Source: Shewanella psychropiezotolerans
GTDB taxonomy: Bacteria; Pseudomonadota; Gammaproteobacteria; Enterobacterales; Shewanellaceae
Length of the DNA stretch: 64,000 nucleotides
Assembly: GCF_007197555.1 (NCBI RefSeq)
Contig: NZ_CP041614.1
Coordinates: forward strand, 2,658,001-2,722,000
Reading direction: 5' to 3'
Both the position numbers and the translations under genes were made by a program. Below are positions 1 through 9,603 of the stretch, in pieces. A model generated the notes under the pieces. The model saw only the letters and a program-made list of their open reading frames with translations, was not told where the DNA came from and searched no databases. Each line of letters opens with the position of its first letter. Position 1 is the stretch's first letter.

Positions 1-337
1 GACAGCCGACGGCTTTCTGCGCCTTCTTGACCTCTTTGAAGATCTCGAGGAAGGCTTCTTTCTCGCTGACAGCTCCGCGTAGTGGGTTCGTTGGATCTAT
101 GCCATTGAAGGCGAGGGCATCAGGTTCTAAATTCGCTCCTTCGAACGGTTCTATGTGGTAATGCAGAGTCTTGTCTAAACTGAGTATACCTTCATCATCC
201 ATTTTCAGCATGGTGACGGCGATTTCAAGCAACGCATCGGTTTGGGAATTGAAGCCGGCAGTCTCGACATCGATGACCACAGGGAAATAGCCCCTAAAAC
301 GGTGATTTAATTTGTTGGCGTCGCAAATTTCGCTCAT
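1..337 (-). CDS. rnt: Ribonuclease T, N-terminal part (cut by window edge)
   Basis: DEDD-family 3'-5' exoribonuclease that trims the 3' ends of tRNAs (CCA end turnover) and other stable RNAs. Only about 112 N-terminal residues are present; the gene runs off the left edge. The stretch [17 protein letters not shown] carries the first acidic pair of the exonuclease I motif (D and E in VIDVETAGF), and [18 protein letters not shown] matches the family closely. The start is the ATG read from 337. It is divergent from motY, an order I know from other Shewanella genomes. A tRNA-processing enzyme fits well with the large tRNA array in this window but is not specifically linked to it. Confidence 0.93.
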   Translation of the reverse strand, partial: MSEICDANKLNHRFRGYFPVVIDVETAGFNSQTDALLEIAVTMLKMDDEGILSLDKTLHYHIEPFEGANLEPDALAFNGIDPTNPLRGAVSEKEAFLEIFKEVKKAQKAVGC

Positions 338-479
338 TGAAAGTGTCCAAATAGTTATCAGGCCGCTATTATGAGGGAAGCACTTAATGCTGTCATGTCT
401 GAATGGCTATTTTTTAAGCTAAAGGTCTGTAAAAGTGTGCCGATAGCATTAAGTAATAGAATTAATATGAGTATCAGGT

Positions 480-1349
480 ATGTGGCTTAGAGTATTGATA
501 GCGTCGACATTATGTATGCCCTTTTTTGCGACGGCAGAATTGCGTCATTATGTTGCCTCTCTCGATCAGTCACAGTGGAAGCTGAGTGGCAATACGCCGA
601 TCATATGCCGTCTCGAACATGATATCCCCGCTTATGGCAAAGCGGTGTTTACTAGCACTGCAGGTAAAAACCATAATTTGAATTTCAGTTTAGATATGTG
701 GGTTAAACCTGATCAAGTCACTCAAGCAACCTTGATGAGTATGGCACCAGCTTGGAGACCGGGGATTCTCTCTAAAGAGATCACTGAGCTGACCTATCAG
801 AAGTATTTCAGCGGCGAAGTACCACGTAATGCGGCCTGGTCCATGTTGGCCGAGCTTGAACGCGGCATGGAACCTACCTTTTACTACGCCGATTGGTACA
901 ACCAATCAAATAAAATCGCTGTTGGCCTCTCTGCGGTGAATTTTAATCGTAAATACAGAGATTTTAAGGCTTGTCTTGCCGGGTTATTGCCTTATAGTTT
1001 CGACGATATCGCTTTTACTGTATTAACCTATGAGTCGGGTGGTTCGGAGTTAACCCGCTTCTCTAAAGCACAGATAGCCAAAGTACAAGAGTACCTCGCT
1101 TATGACTCTGAAGTAGAGCTGGTATTGATCGATGCTTATACGGATAGCTATGGTGGTCGTTCAATCAACCAGAAAGTGTCAGAGCAGCGTGCGGACTCGG
1201 TGAAGAACTTCTTCTTATCGGCGGGGATCAATCAAGATCGTATCTCTACGGTTGGTCACGGGGAACGTCGTCATGTGGCCTCTAATTCAACCATAGATGA
1301 ACGAGGCAGAAACAGACGGGTTGTCATTAGGATTAGTAAACCTATGTGA
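480..1349 (+). CDS. motY: MotY, T-ring protein of the sodium-driven polar flagellar motor
   Basis: Periplasmic ring component that helps anchor the PomAB/MotX stator around the polar flagellum. The 289-aa protein starts with a signal peptide (about residues 1-19, ending ATA before ELRHYV). It then has the MotY N-terminal domain, and from about residue 170 an OmpA-like peptidoglycan-binding domain with the conserved stretches IDAYTDSYG, NQKVSEQRAD and GHGERR followed by GRNRRVVI. Length matches the family (about 290 aa). It is monocistronic and divergent from rnt. The ATG at 480 is chosen because the signal peptide begins there. Other flagellar genes are not in the window, as is usual for motY. 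Confidence 0.92.
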   Translation: MWLRVLIASTLCMPFFATAELRHYVASLDQSQWKLSGNTPIICRLEHDIPAYGKAVFTSTAGKNHNLNFSLDMWVKPDQVTQATLMSMAPAWRPGILSKEITELTYQKYFSGEVPRNAAWSMLAELERGMEPTFYYADWYNQSNKIAVGLSAVNFNRKYRDFKACLAGLLPYSFDDIAFTVLTYESGGSELTRFSKAQIAKVQEYLAYDSEVELVLIDAYTDSYGGRSINQKVSEQRADSVKNFFLSAGINQDRISTVGHGERRHVASNSTIDERGRNRRVVIRISKPM

Positions 1350-1360
1350 TGGATTTCAGT

Positions 1361-1423
1361 AAAGGGTACGCCATACCCTTTATGTGTTAGTGATTAGGCC
1401 CAGCTTTGAAGTTGGGCTTTTTG
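1361..1423 (+). terminator. Terminator region after motY
   Basis: Two hairpins follow the motY stop. The first has perfect 8-bp arms AAAGGGTA (1361-1368) and TACCCTTT (1374-1381). The second runs from GCCCAGCTT (1399-1407) through AGTTGGGC to TTTTTG and looks like the intrinsic terminator proper. Confidence 0.7.
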
Positions 1424-1462
1424 TTGCTGACATTCTAGTCAGTGGAGAGCTAGAGAATTTTA

Positions 1463-1632
1463 GGTAAAAAAAAGCCCGCTTAATAACTTAAGCGGGCCGC
1501 AAATAATATATTGCAATCAACAAATTGAAGGAAGGAAGTCAAGCATAAGAACCAGGGATAAAATTCACGTGTCAGACACGGGAATTAAGAGTTCTTGTTT
1601 TCATATCTGTAAAACAGATACTTCCTGAAAAC
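1463..1632 (-). ncRNA. Candidate small regulatory RNA, about 170 nt
   Basis: No protein-coding frame fits here, but the minus strand shows a complete non-coding gene. It has a strong sigma-70 promoter (separate entry), a structured body, and a rho-independent terminator at its 3' end. The terminator stem is GCCCGCTTAA with TTAAGCGGGC (1474-1497), followed on the minus strand by a run of seven T ending near 1466. Reading 5' to 3' on the minus strand, the body has a hairpin TATCTG-TTTTA-CAGATA flanked by TTTTCA/TGAAAA. A second domain is closed by AAGAAC/GTTCTT and contains the stem CGTGTC-T-GACACG. Next comes an apparently unpaired CU-rich stretch, CTTCCTTCCTTC (1525-1540 region), complementary to Shine-Dalgarno sequences. 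I do not recognise a known family (not Spot 42, RyhB, GcvB, CsrB or 6S by eye). Existence is inferred from sequence alone. Confidence 0.62.
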
Positions 1633-1638
1633 GAGATA

Positions 1639-1667
1639 AGTATAGGCTTAGGCACCTGAACTGACAA
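1639..1667 (-). promoter_or_regulatory. Sigma-70 promoter of the candidate sRNA
   Basis: On the minus strand the -35 box TTGTCA (1667-1662) and -10 box TATACT (1644-1639) are separated by exactly 17 nt. Transcription would start near 1632, just before the first hairpin. No ORF lies downstream on this strand before the terminator at 1466-1497. Confidence 0.65.
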
Positions 1668-1965
1668 ACTAGAAAAAATACCGTTTAGCATTAGAATATA
1701 TAATGCGTATAAATGTGATCTAGGTCCGTAAATGCACTAATTTAGCTGGTTTCCGCTTGATTAAGCAAATTAACTGCATAATTCAACATCTACTTAATTA
1801 ATCCATGTTACAGGGTTATTAATATGGCTATTGATGCAATCATTAGCCAGTCAATATTCTTTGATTGCCTCGCAAATAATTACTTGTATAGTGGCTTGCA
1901 ATGCTGGGCCTAGGCTCAGGGGAAACATAATAAGAAATACCATCAATATCAGCAGGACAGCAAAC

Positions 1966-4115
1966 ATGATATTTAAAAGCAAATTGAGAAAGCAGCACCT
2001 ATTAATCGCGAGTTTAGCTCTTGCGCTTATGGGCTGCCAGGCAGCGCAGCAAGAGTCAGGGCAAAAATCTTCTTCGGTCGCAATAGATGCCGGTACGATT
2101 GAAACCATTCACGGTGTGCAAGTTGCAGATCCCTATCGATTTCTTGAACAAGACACAGAGCGAACTCAAGCTTGGGTGAAGATGCAGCAAGCAGAAGGGA
2201 AAGCATACCTCTCAGGCATCGACAACAAACAAGCCGTGGTTGACCGTATCACCGAGTTGTGGAATTACCAGAAGGTATCGGCGCCGTTCGAGCATGGTAA
2301 ATACACCTTCTTCTATAAAAATGACGGCCTGCAGGCTCAATCGGTACTTTATGTTAAAGCTGCCAATGGGGTTGAGAAAGTCGTATTGGATCCAAACATG
2401 CTATCGAGTGATGGTACTGTGGCTTTATCGGGTGTCTCGGTCAGTGGTGATGGCAAGACGTTAGCTTATGGCGTGTCTAAGTCGGGTTCTGATTGGCAGC
2501 AGTGGCAATTTGTCGATGTCAAAAGTGGAGCTAAACTCGATGACGAGCTAAAGTGGATTAAATTCTCCGAAGCCGTGTGGAACAAAGATAATACCGGTGT
2601 GTATTACGCTCGATATGATGCACCCGCAGGTGGCAACTTACTGGCCGATGTTAACTTCAATCAGAAGGTGTATTTTCATCAGATAGGGACAGAGCAGCTG
2701 ACCGATAAGCTCGTCTATGAGCGTCCACAGAATAAAGACTGGGGTTTTGGTATTGAAGTCTCGGAAGCGGGTGACTATCTGTTGCTTTCAATCTCCCAAG
2801 GCACAGATACGCGTAATCGTTTCTTCTATAAGTCGCTGGAGAAGCCTGCTGAAATGCTGGAGTTGATCACGGACCTAGAAGCCGAATACATTTTCTTAGG
2901 CAACGATAAGTCGGTGTTCTACTTTAAGACAGATCTCGATGCACCAAATGGTAAAGTGATCGCAATCGATGTCAATCACAGTGATAAGGCCAATTGGCAA
3001 ACCCTCATTGCCGAGTCGAGTGATCCAATCAGCAATATTGCAATTATTAACGATCACTTGGTCGTGAGTTATCTGCATGATGTGCTCGGTAAACTATCAA
3101 TTTTTAGCATGAATGGGGTAAAGCGCCAAGACGTGACTCTTCCTGGTAAAGGCAAGGTTGCCGGTCCCTATGGTAAGCGCAGTAAAGACTATTTTTACTA
3201 TGTCTATAATAGCTACGTGCAACCTAAGACAACGTACAGGTTTGATTTCAAGACGGGTGAATCATCAATTTACGCTGATCCAAAGGTGTCATTCAAGCCT
3301 GAAGATTACACTTCGGAGCAAGTCTTTTATACCAGTAAAGATGGTACTCGCGTACCTATGATGATCTCATACAAGAAAGGCATGCAGAAGAATGGCGCAA
3401 ACCCGACACTGCTATACGCATACGGCGGCTTTGCTATCTCGCTGACACCAAGATTCAGTCCGGCCAATATAGCCTGGATGGACATGGGGGGATTTATGCG
3501 GTACCCAACTTAAGAGGTGGCGCCGAGTATGGTGAGAGCTGGCATCAGGCAGGCATGTTAGATAAGAAGCAGAACGTGTTCGATGACTATTATGCAGCGG
3601 CGGAATATTTAATCGATGAGAACTACACCAATAAAAGTAAGCTTGGGGCCTATGGCCGCAGTAACGGCGGTTTATTGATGGGAGCGACGCTGACTCAGCG
3701 TCCAGAGTTGTTTGCCGCCGTGTTACCGGCAGTTGGTGTGCTCGACATGCTCAGGTTCCACAAGTTCACCATTGGCTGGGCCTGGACCAGCGAATATGGC
3801 AGTGCCGATGTTGCCGAGCAGTTTCCAGCCTTGCAGGCTTATTCCCCATATCATAACGTGACCAAGCGTAGCTATCCGGCGACTATGGTGATGACAGCCG
3901 ATCATGACGACAGAGTGGTACCGCTGCATAGCTTTAAGTTTGGTGCCATGATGAAGGCGAAACAACAGGGAGATGCACCAATCATCATGCGTATCGAGTC
4001 GAAGGCGGGTCATGGTGCGGGTAAGCCAACATCGATGAAGATCGATGAGTTTGCCGATATCTACAGCTTTCTATTTGAAAGTTTCGGGTTAAAAATACCG
4101 GAAAAAGTTAATTGA
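1966..4115 (+). pseudogene. Prolyl oligopeptidase (S9A) lipoprotein, broken by a one-base frameshift
   Basis: Serine peptidase of the prolyl oligopeptidase family, cleaving after proline in short peptides. A lipoprotein signal peptide with lipobox LALMGC suggests a periplasmic, membrane-anchored enzyme. The ATG at 1966 has AGGA about 9 nt upstream; an earlier in-frame start at 1831 would only add an unlikely leader. The first frame holds the beta-propeller and ends at 3513. The second frame resumes with GIYAVPNLRGG and carries the whole catalytic triad: Ser in GAYGRSNGG, Asp in TADHDDRVV, His in KAGHGAGK. Adding one G to the G6 run at 3486-3491 joins them into 716 aa, a normal family length, with the expected DMGGIYAVPNLRGG junction. 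Either a real recent mutation or a homopolymer sequencing error; without the repair no active enzyme is made. Monocistronic, terminator at 4143. Confidence 0.88.
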
Positions 4116-4142
4116 TAATCATGTAATCGTGAAATGATGAAG

Positions 4143-4169
4143 AAAAGAGGAGCCTCGCTCCTCTTTTTT
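4143..4169 (+). terminator. Intrinsic terminator after prolyl oligopeptidase
   Basis: The hairpin AAAAGAGGAGC-CTC-GCTCCTCTTTTTT lies 28 nt after the stop codon, with a clear T-run. Confidence 0.85.
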
Positions 4170-4283
4170 ATTAACAATTTTTTATGATTATCACCCGCTT
4201 CTAAGCATGGCAAGCATTCACAATTGCATTGGGTCTAGGTATAGTAGGCCTCTATTTTATCTCAAGATTGGCGCTTAGAATTC

Positions 4284-4682
4284 ATGTTTCGTTGGCCTAT
4301 TTCTGTCTATTACGAAGATACCGATGCAAGTGGCGTTGTTTATCATTCAAATTATCTTAATTTTTTTGAGCGAGCTCGTACCGAGTGGCTGAAGGCTATG
4401 GGGGTCAAGCAGGCTGCTCTGTTGGCCGATGATATTGCTTTTGTGGTTAAAAGGGCCGAATTAAATTTTTGCCGTGCAGCAAGATTTGAGCAGAACCTTA
4501 TCGTCGAAACAGTTGTCATAGATTTGAAGAAAGCATCCTTGATGTTTGAACAGAAGTTAATTGACGAGCAAGGCGTTATATATTGTGAGGCTAAAGTCTT
4601 AGTCGCCTGTATTTCTTTATCGCGTATGCGACCTCGTGCCATCCCCAAAAATATAGTTCAGGAGTTTAAAGGTGGAAGCTGA
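4284..4682 (+). CDS. ybgC: YbgC, Tol-Pal-associated acyl-CoA thioesterase
   Basis: Hotdog-fold acyl-CoA thioesterase, first gene of the Tol-Pal operon; the family is cytoplasmic and tied to phospholipid metabolism. The 132-aa protein has the 4-hydroxybenzoyl-CoA thioesterase-type motif [24 protein letters not shown] at residues 9-32, in which the Asp of DASG is catalytic. Its 3' end overlaps the GTG start of tolQ by 11 nt, so translation is likely coupled. Length matches E. coli YbgC (134 aa). Confidence 0.92.
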   Translation: MFRWPISVYYEDTDASGVVYHSNYLNFFERARTEWLKAMGVKQAALLADDIAFVVKRAELNFCRAARFEQNLIVETVVIDLKKASLMFEQKLIDEQGVIYCEAKVLVACISLSRMRPRAIPKNIVQEFKGGS

Positions 4683-5361
4683 AATTTCAATTATAGGGTT
4701 ATTTTTACAAGCCAGTATCTTGGTTAAATTTGTGATGATCACCTTGCTGGGGCTGTCTGTGATGTCCTGGGCCGTTATCATTCAACGTCACCGTTTATTG
4801 AAAGCTGCGAAGCAAAATGCCCTCAAGTTTGAGGATAAGTTTTGGTCTGGAGTGGATCTCAATAAACTCTATAAAGAGTTATCGGCCAGACAAGATAGCA
4901 ATACCGGATTAGAAACCCTGTTCCATACAGGTTTTAAAGAATATGCGAGATTAAGTAAGCTCAATAGTAAGGTTCCAGGGGCTGTGATGGACGGCAGTTA
5001 TCGCGCTATGCGCGTATCTCTGTCTCGTGAGATGGAAAAGCTCGAAGTCCATTTACCTCTGTTAGCCACAATCGGGTCTACCAGTCCCTATATTGGGTTA
5101 TTCGGCACTGTTTGGGGGATCATGAACTCCTTTATCGCTCTGGGCGCGGTGCAAAATGCCACTCTTGCCATGGTCGCTCCGGGTATTGCTGAAGCCTTGA
5201 TTGCCACGGCTATGGGTTTGTTTGCCGCTATCCCAGCCGTGATCGCCTATAACCGCTTCACGACTCTGGTGGATAGTGTTGAGATGTCCTATGCGAATTT
5301 CATGGAGGAGTTTTCCAGCATCTTGCATCGTCAAGCATACAGTGACAGGGAAGAAAGCTAA
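4672..5361 (+). CDS. tolQ: TolQ, proton-channel subunit of the Tol-Pal system
   Basis: Inner-membrane MotA/ExbB-family protein that, with TolR, converts proton motive force into movement of TolA during outer-membrane constriction. The 229-aa sequence has an N-terminal membrane helix (about residues 8-35) and the family core [23 protein letters not shown] followed by the hydrophobic segment ending [22 protein letters not shown]. The GTG start at 4672 lies inside the end of ybgC, and AGGAG precedes it. Its stop codon overlaps the tolR ATG (TAATG), an arrangement typical of stoichiometric coupling. Confidence 0.95.
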   Translation: MEAEISIIGLFLQASILVKFVMITLLGLSVMSWAVIIQRHRLLKAAKQNALKFEDKFWSGVDLNKLYKELSARQDSNTGLETLFHTGFKEYARLSKLNSKVPGAVMDGSYRAMRVSLSREMEKLEVHLPLLATIGSTSPYIGLFGTVWGIMNSFIALGAVQNATLAMVAPGIAEALIATAMGLFAAIPAVIAYNRFTTLVDSVEMSYANFMEEFSSILHRQAYSDREES

Positions 5362-5795
5362 TGCAGCAGGGCTATCAGCGAAAACGCCGGCGCCCCGTTG
5401 CCGAGATTAATGTGGTGCCTTATATCGATGTGATGTTGGTATTGTTGATCATCTTCATGGTGACGGCGCCAATTGTCACCCAAGGCGTGAAAGTGGATCT
5501 TCCTCAAGCGACATCTGAGATGCTTCCCGCCGACAGTAAGCCGCCGATCGTCGCCTCTATCGATGCCGACGGGGATTACTTTTTGGATGTGGGCAGCTCA
5601 AGTTCGAAGGAGCCCTTAGATCTTGAAGAGGTCGCGATTCGTGTGGGCGCCATCATTCAATTGGAACCCGAGCGCCCTGTAGTGGTAAAAGCCGATAGAA
5701 GTATCGCCTATGATAAAGTGATCCAATTAATGGTGAGCTTACAAGGTGCAGGCGTTCCTTCGGTTGGTTTGATGACAGATTCACCTGGAGACTAG
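5361..5795 (+). CDS. tolR: TolR, Tol-Pal inner-membrane subunit
   Basis: ExbD/TolR-family protein with one N-terminal membrane helix and a periplasmic domain. The motif EINVVPYIDVMLVLLIIFMV (about residues 15-34) contains the helix and its essential Asp (IDVMLVLL). It partners with TolQ and TolA. At 144 aa it matches the family. The start overlaps the tolQ stop by one base, and tolA begins 3 nt after its stop. Confidence 0.95.
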   Translation: MQQGYQRKRRRPVAEINVVPYIDVMLVLLIIFMVTAPIVTQGVKVDLPQATSEMLPADSKPPIVASIDADGDYFLDVGSSSSKEPLDLEEVAIRVGAIIQLEPERPVVVKADRSIAYDKVIQLMVSLQGAGVPSVGLMTDSPGD

Positions 5796-5798
5796 TCG

Positions 5799-6758
5799 GT
5801 GGCAGCTAAATCAGATTTTACCTTACCTTTAGTTATTTCAGCTGGTATTCATATTGGCGTGTTAGTCATCCTCGTCATGGGCGTAGATTTTTCCGATAAA
5901 CCAAAACCTCAGCCTCAGGTGAGCGCGCCAGCGATGAAGGCCGTGGTGGTCGATCAGAAATTAGTGGCTCAGCATGTTGAGAGGTTAAAGGCTGAGAAAA
6001 GAGAGATTGCTCGACAAGAGAAGGCGCGTCAGGATGAATTGGAACGCCAAGCGACTGAAGCTCGTCAGCAAAGAGAGCGCGAGCAGGCTCAAATTAAAAA
6101 GTTGGAAATTGAGCGCAAGCAGAAAGAGATAGAAACTAAGAATGCACTGGCTGCGGCAAAAGCGGCTCAGTTGAAGCAGAAGCAGGAAAAAGAGAAGGCG
6201 CAACAGGCAGAAGAGTTCCGTAAGCAGAAAGAGAAAGAGCGTCAGGCTTCTGAAGAGGCGGCTAAGAAAGCCGAGGCGAAACGAAAACAGGAAGAGGCCG
6301 TGGCTAAAAAAGCTGCCGATGAGCGTAAACGTAAAGCAGATGCTGAGCGAAAGCGTAAAGAGGAAGCCGAGCGTAAACGTAAGGCCGAGGAGAGAGAACG
6401 TCAACTGCAAGAGCAGATGATGCAAGATGCCTTGGCGGAAGAGCAGGCTGCACTGTCGCAAACCCGTAACAGGCAAGTGATGAGTGAGGTTCAGCGTTTT
6501 ACCAGCATGATTAGGGCGACCATCCAACGTAACTTGGTGGTCGATGAGTCGATGCGTGGAAAAAGTTGTAGGGTATTTATTCGCCTAGCTAATGATGGCT
6601 TCGTTACAGGAACCAAGATACTGTCTGGAGATTCTGTAGTATGCCGTGCGACTAAGGCTGCTATAAACAAGGCTGGACGTCTGCCTGTATCGAGTGAGCC
6701 AGATGTGTACAGCAAACTCAAAGAAATTAATTTAACAGTTCAACCGGAATTCAATTAA
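5799..6758 (+). CDS. tolA: TolA, periplasm-spanning Tol-Pal protein
   Basis: Spans from inner membrane to outer membrane and contacts Pal and TolB. Three parts are visible in 319 aa: an inner-membrane helix (about residues 7-30); a long Lys/Glu/Ala/Arg-rich coiled-coil arm (about 55-215) full of EAERKRK- and [13 protein letters not shown] runs; and a C-terminal domain with [16 protein letters not shown], a single conserved disulfide pair (SCRV and VVCRA), and ending in NLTVQPEF. Start is GTG at 5799, 3 nt after tolR. The low-complexity arm produces a long reverse-strand open frame that is not a gene. Confidence 0.94.
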   Translation: MAAKSDFTLPLVISAGIHIGVLVILVMGVDFSDKPKPQPQVSAPAMKAVVVDQKLVAQHVERLKAEKREIARQEKARQDELERQATEARQQREREQAQIKKLEIERKQKEIETKNALAAAKAAQLKQKQEKEKAQQAEEFRKQKEKERQASEEAAKKAEAKRKQEEAVAKKAADERKRKADAERKRKEEAERKRKAEERERQLQEQMMQDALAEEQAALSQTRNRQVMSEVQRFTSMIRATIQRNLVVDESMRGKSCRVFIRLANDGFVTGTKILSGDSVVCRATKAAINKAGRLPVSSEPDVYSKLKEINLTVQPEFN

Positions 6759-6768
6759 GAGGAGTCCT

Positions 6769-8097
6769 ATGAAGACTTTGGGGAAGTGGCTCTTTTTAAG
6801 CCTGATTATTTTAAGCTCACCAGTAAGAGCCGCGTTAGATATCGTTATTACCGAGGGAGTGGATGCCGCACGTCCTATTGCCGTGATCCCGTTTGTTTGG
6901 CAAGGGGCCGGGGCCGCGCCTGAGCAGATCTCAGATGTTGTTATGTCGGATCTTATTCGTAGTGGTACATTTAAGCCGCTCGATGAATTAGGCCTACCTC
7001 AACGTAATATTAGTAGTGTGTCTCAGTTTGTCGCTAAAGGCTGGTCAAGCATCGGCGCCGAAGCTGTTGTGATGGGCTCTGTCAAACCTTATGGTAATGA
7101 TCAATACTTGGTTACTTTCGACTTGGTCGACCTGGTTAAGGCTCAAATGCAACAAGGTACGGGTCCTCAGTCTAATAGTGAATATCTTATCGATAGTCGA
7201 GAGACGGTTATCTCAGCCGCACAATTTAGGCAGTATGGTCACAGGATCAGCGATCTGGTCTATGAGAAACTGACTGGCATTCGCGGCGCATTCTTAACCC
7301 GTCTCGCCTACGTGGTAGTGAAGCATGGTGAGAAGTCACCCTATCAGTTAATGATCTCTGATTATGATGGTTATAACGAGCAGATGTTATTGCGTTCCCC
7401 TGAGCCACTTATGTCACCGTCTTGGTCTCCGGATGGTCGTAAATTGGCTTATGTCAGCTTTGAAAATAAAAAAGCCGAAATATTTATTCAGGACATCTAT
7501 ACTCAGTCTCGTAGCAAGGTCTCCAGTTTCAATGGCATTAATGGAGCTCCGGTATTTTCCCCTGATGGAAAGAAGTTGGCATTGACTTTATCTAAAGATG
7601 GCCAGCCTGAAATTTATGTGATCGACATCGCGACCAAAGCACTCAAACGAGTTACAAACCATTACGCTATCGATACCGAAGCTTCATGGTTTCCCGATGG
7701 TAAGTCTTTAATATTTACTTCTGAACGTGGCGGTCGCCCTCAAATCTATAAGGTGACATTAGCCTCGGGTAAAGTGCAGCGCCTGACCTTTGAAGGGGAG
7801 TGGAACTTAGGTGGTTCTATTGCACCAGACGGTCGCAGTATGATATTCGTAAACCGTACTAACGGTAAGTATAATATTGCAAGAATGGATCTTGAGACGC
7901 GTTTTATGCAAGTACTAACGTCAACGCGGCTCGATGAGTCACCGAGTGTAGCGCCAAATGGCACTATGGTGATATATGGAACAACCTATCAAGGTAAGCA
8001 GGTTTTAGGGGCTGTATCTACGGACGGACGATTCAAAGCAAGATTGCCTGCGGGCCAGGGGGAGGTTAAGTCTCCTTCATGGTCACCTTTTCTCTAA
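6769..8097 (+). CDS. tolB: TolB, periplasmic beta-propeller of Tol-Pal
   Basis: Soluble periplasmic protein that binds Pal and TolA. Sec signal peptide at residues 1-21 (ending PVRA before ALDIVITEG), an N-terminal alpha/beta domain, then a six-bladed propeller with repeated [12 protein letters not shown], [12 protein letters not shown], [13 protein letters not shown] and [14 protein letters not shown] WD/TolB repeats from about residue 215 to 440. Length 442 aa is close to E. coli (430). It lies 10 nt after tolA, with AGGAG just before the ATG. Confidence 0.95.
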   Translation: MKTLGKWLFLSLIILSSPVRAALDIVITEGVDAARPIAVIPFVWQGAGAAPEQISDVVMSDLIRSGTFKPLDELGLPQRNISSVSQFVAKGWSSIGAEAVVMGSVKPYGNDQYLVTFDLVDLVKAQMQQGTGPQSNSEYLIDSRETVISAAQFRQYGHRISDLVYEKLTGIRGAFLTRLAYVVVKHGEKSPYQLMISDYDGYNEQMLLRSPEPLMSPSWSPDGRKLAYVSFENKKAEIFIQDIYTQSRSKVSSFNGINGAPVFSPDGKKLALTLSKDGQPEIYVIDIATKALKRVTNHYAIDTEASWFPDGKSLIFTSERGGRPQIYKVTLASGKVQRLTFEGEWNLGGSIAPDGRSMIFVNRTNGKYNIARMDLETRFMQVLTSTRLDESPSVAPNGTMVIYGTTYQGKQVLGAVSTDGRFKARLPAGQGEVKSPSWSPFL

Positions 8098-8133
8098 CAA
8101 TTTTTAACTATAAAAAATATTAAGGATTTTAAA

Positions 8134-8670
8134 ATGGATCTCAATAAGCTGTTTAAAGCTATGTTGGTTGTACTTCCGATTATGGCCCTCAGTGCTTGTA
8201 GCTCTACTTCTGAGTCTGAAACTGATGCGACTAGCTCAACTTCAGGTTCCGGTAGTGAGTTAGCTACTGGTGGTGTTGAAACCGGAGGCGTAGCTCCAAT
8301 TTTGACTCCTGAAGAGCAACAACGTCTGAAATATCAAGAGTTGCGTAAAGAGCACATCATTTATTTTGATTTTGACCGCAGTTCGGTATCGGCTCAGTTC
8401 GCAGAAGTCCTTCAAGCCCATGGTAACTATTTAGTTGAGCATCCAAATGTTCGCTTGATGATCGAAGGTCACGCCGATGAGCGTGGAACTCCTGAGTACA
8501 ATATCGCGTTAGGAGAGAGGCGTGCGAAGGCTGTTGCTAAGTACCTACAAGGAATGGGCGTACTGCCTAGCCAAATGAGTATTGTCAGCTATGGTGAAGA
8601 GAAGCCATTAGATATGTCTCGTACAGATGATGGTTTCGCGATTAATCGCCGAGCTGTTTTAGTTTACTAA
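8134..8670 (+). CDS. pal: Pal, peptidoglycan-associated outer-membrane lipoprotein
   Basis: Outer-membrane lipoprotein that binds peptidoglycan and TolB. The lipobox ALSAC (Cys at about residue 22) follows a short signal peptide. A Ser/Thr/Gly-rich linker leads to an OmpA-like domain with IIYFDFDRSSV, MIEGHADERGTPEYNIALGERRA and FAINRRAVLVY, including the Asp and Arg that bind diaminopimelate in the family. At 178 aa it has normal length. It sits 36 nt after tolB, with a good AGGA before the start. Confidence 0.95.
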   Translation: MDLNKLFKAMLVVLPIMALSACSSTSESETDATSSTSGSGSELATGGVETGGVAPILTPEEQQRLKYQELRKEHIIYFDFDRSSVSAQFAEVLQAHGNYLVEHPNVRLMIEGHADERGTPEYNIALGERRAKAVAKYLQGMGVLPSQMSIVSYGEEKPLDMSRTDDGFAINRRAVLVY

Positions 8671-8689
8671 CCGTTTGGTAGGTTTATCT

Positions 8690-9418
8690 ATGAAAAGAGC
8701 CGTATTAACGACGGCAATTCTTCTTAGTATAGGTGTGGCGTCTGCTGCACCTGCACCGGTGGCTGATGCTACCGGTAGTTCTACTGAAGACAGAGTTGCA
8801 CGTTTAGAAAGGATCCTTCAAGCAAAGCAACAGTCAGAATTCCAGACTCTGCAACGTTTGGATACGCTACAGCAGGAAGTGCTCGACCTACGTGGTTTAA
8901 ATGAGCAGCAAGGTTATCAAATAGACCAGATGCTCCAGCGTCAGCGTCAACTCTACGAAGAGATCGCAAATCTATCGGCTAAGTCCGCTCAAGCGCCTAT
9001 TGTGGCAACGTCACAAGCTAGCTCAACTTCCTCCTCTTCTACTTTAGGCGAAACAGCCAGTTATGAGCATGCCGTTAACTTGGTGCTCAAGCAGAGGAAA
9101 TATGACGAGGCGATTCCTGCCTTCAGGGGATTCATAAAACAGTACCCTGACTCTACCTACGCAGCTAACGCTAACTATTGGCTGGGACAGCTCTTATATA
9201 ACAAGAGTGATTTTGAACCTGCTAAGCAAGCGTTCGATACTGTAGTTAATCGCTTTAAAGACTCAAATAAGCGTGCTGATAGTTTAGTTAAGCTTGGGAT
9301 GATAGCTGAGAAGGTTGGAAAGGTGTCTTCTGCGAAAGTTTACTACCAACAAGTTATTAAAGAGTATGCAAATAGCGCAGCAGCTCGCTTGGCACAACAG
9401 CAATTGTCTGCTCTTTAA
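8690..9418 (+). CDS. cpoB: CpoB (YbgF), coordinator of peptidoglycan synthesis and OM constriction
   Basis: Periplasmic protein that links PBP1B activity to Tol-Pal in E. coli. From the ATG at 8690 (TAGG about 8 nt upstream) there are 242 aa: signal peptide ending VASA, a coiled-coil region with VARLERILQAKQQ-type heptads (about 30-95), a Ser/Thr linker, and three TPR-like repeats (YEHAVNLVLKQRKYDEAI, YAANANYWLGQLLYNK, RADSLVKLGMIAEK). An in-frame TTG at 8675 is less likely because it puts extra residues before the signal peptide. Last gene of the operon, with a terminator after it. Confidence 0.9.
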   Translation: MKRAVLTTAILLSIGVASAAPAPVADATGSSTEDRVARLERILQAKQQSEFQTLQRLDTLQQEVLDLRGLNEQQGYQIDQMLQRQRQLYEEIANLSAKSAQAPIVATSQASSTSSSSTLGETASYEHAVNLVLKQRKYDEAIPAFRGFIKQYPDSTYAANANYWLGQLLYNKSDFEPAKQAFDTVVNRFKDSNKRADSLVKLGMIAEKVGKVSSAKVYYQQVIKEYANSAAARLAQQQLSAL

Positions 9419-9431
9419 TCCTTATTTATTC

Positions 9432-9457
9432 AAAAAACAGGCTCTTAGTCTGTTTTT
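9432..9457 (+). terminator. Terminator of the Tol-Pal operon
   Basis: The hairpin AAAAAACAG (from 9432) with CTGTTTTT (to 9457) around a 9-nt loop ends in a T-run, 14 nt after the cpoB stop. Confidence 0.7.
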
Positions 9458-9489
9458 CATGCAAACAGCAAAAAATGTAAAAAATGCAC

Positions 9490-9517
9490 TTGCAAGAGAA
9501 GACGAAAAAGGTATTAT
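9490..9517 (+). promoter_or_regulatory. Promoter of the tRNA-Lys array
   Basis: The -35 box TTGCAA (9490-9495) and -10 box TATTAT (9512-9517) are 16 nt apart. They are followed by the G+C-rich discriminator AGGCGCCC typical of stable-RNA promoters under stringent control. A leader hairpin CCCTCA with TGAGGG (about 9524-9550) follows. This is the only strong promoter seen before the array. Confidence 0.65.
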
Positions 9518-9603
9518 AGGCGCCCTCAGAGCGGCAGAGTCGCTTGAGGGTCTTGAGTTAATCAGTTTTCGAATCGTTTAACCAGAGATTTTGCTACTAA
9601 GAA

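Noticed and set aside
1831..1965. Upstream extension of the prolyl oligopeptidase frame
   Set aside because: The lipoprotein signal begins at ATG 1966 with a good ribosome site; the extra 45 residues are not family-like.
3481..3560. Programmed ribosomal frameshift in prolyl oligopeptidase
   Set aside because: No slippery heptamer with a downstream stimulatory structure is evident, the family is normally a single frame, and the same one-G loss recurs in unrelated genes.
5985..6527. 180-aa minus-strand open frame rich in Leu, Phe and Ser
   Set aside because: It is the reverse of the Lys/Glu/Arg-rich coiled coil of TolA; low-complexity codons produce it, and it has no ribosome site or context.
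9315..9581. 88-aa open frame across the cpoB end and the tRNA promoter
   Set aside because: It overlaps cpoB, its terminator and the array promoter and has no coding character.
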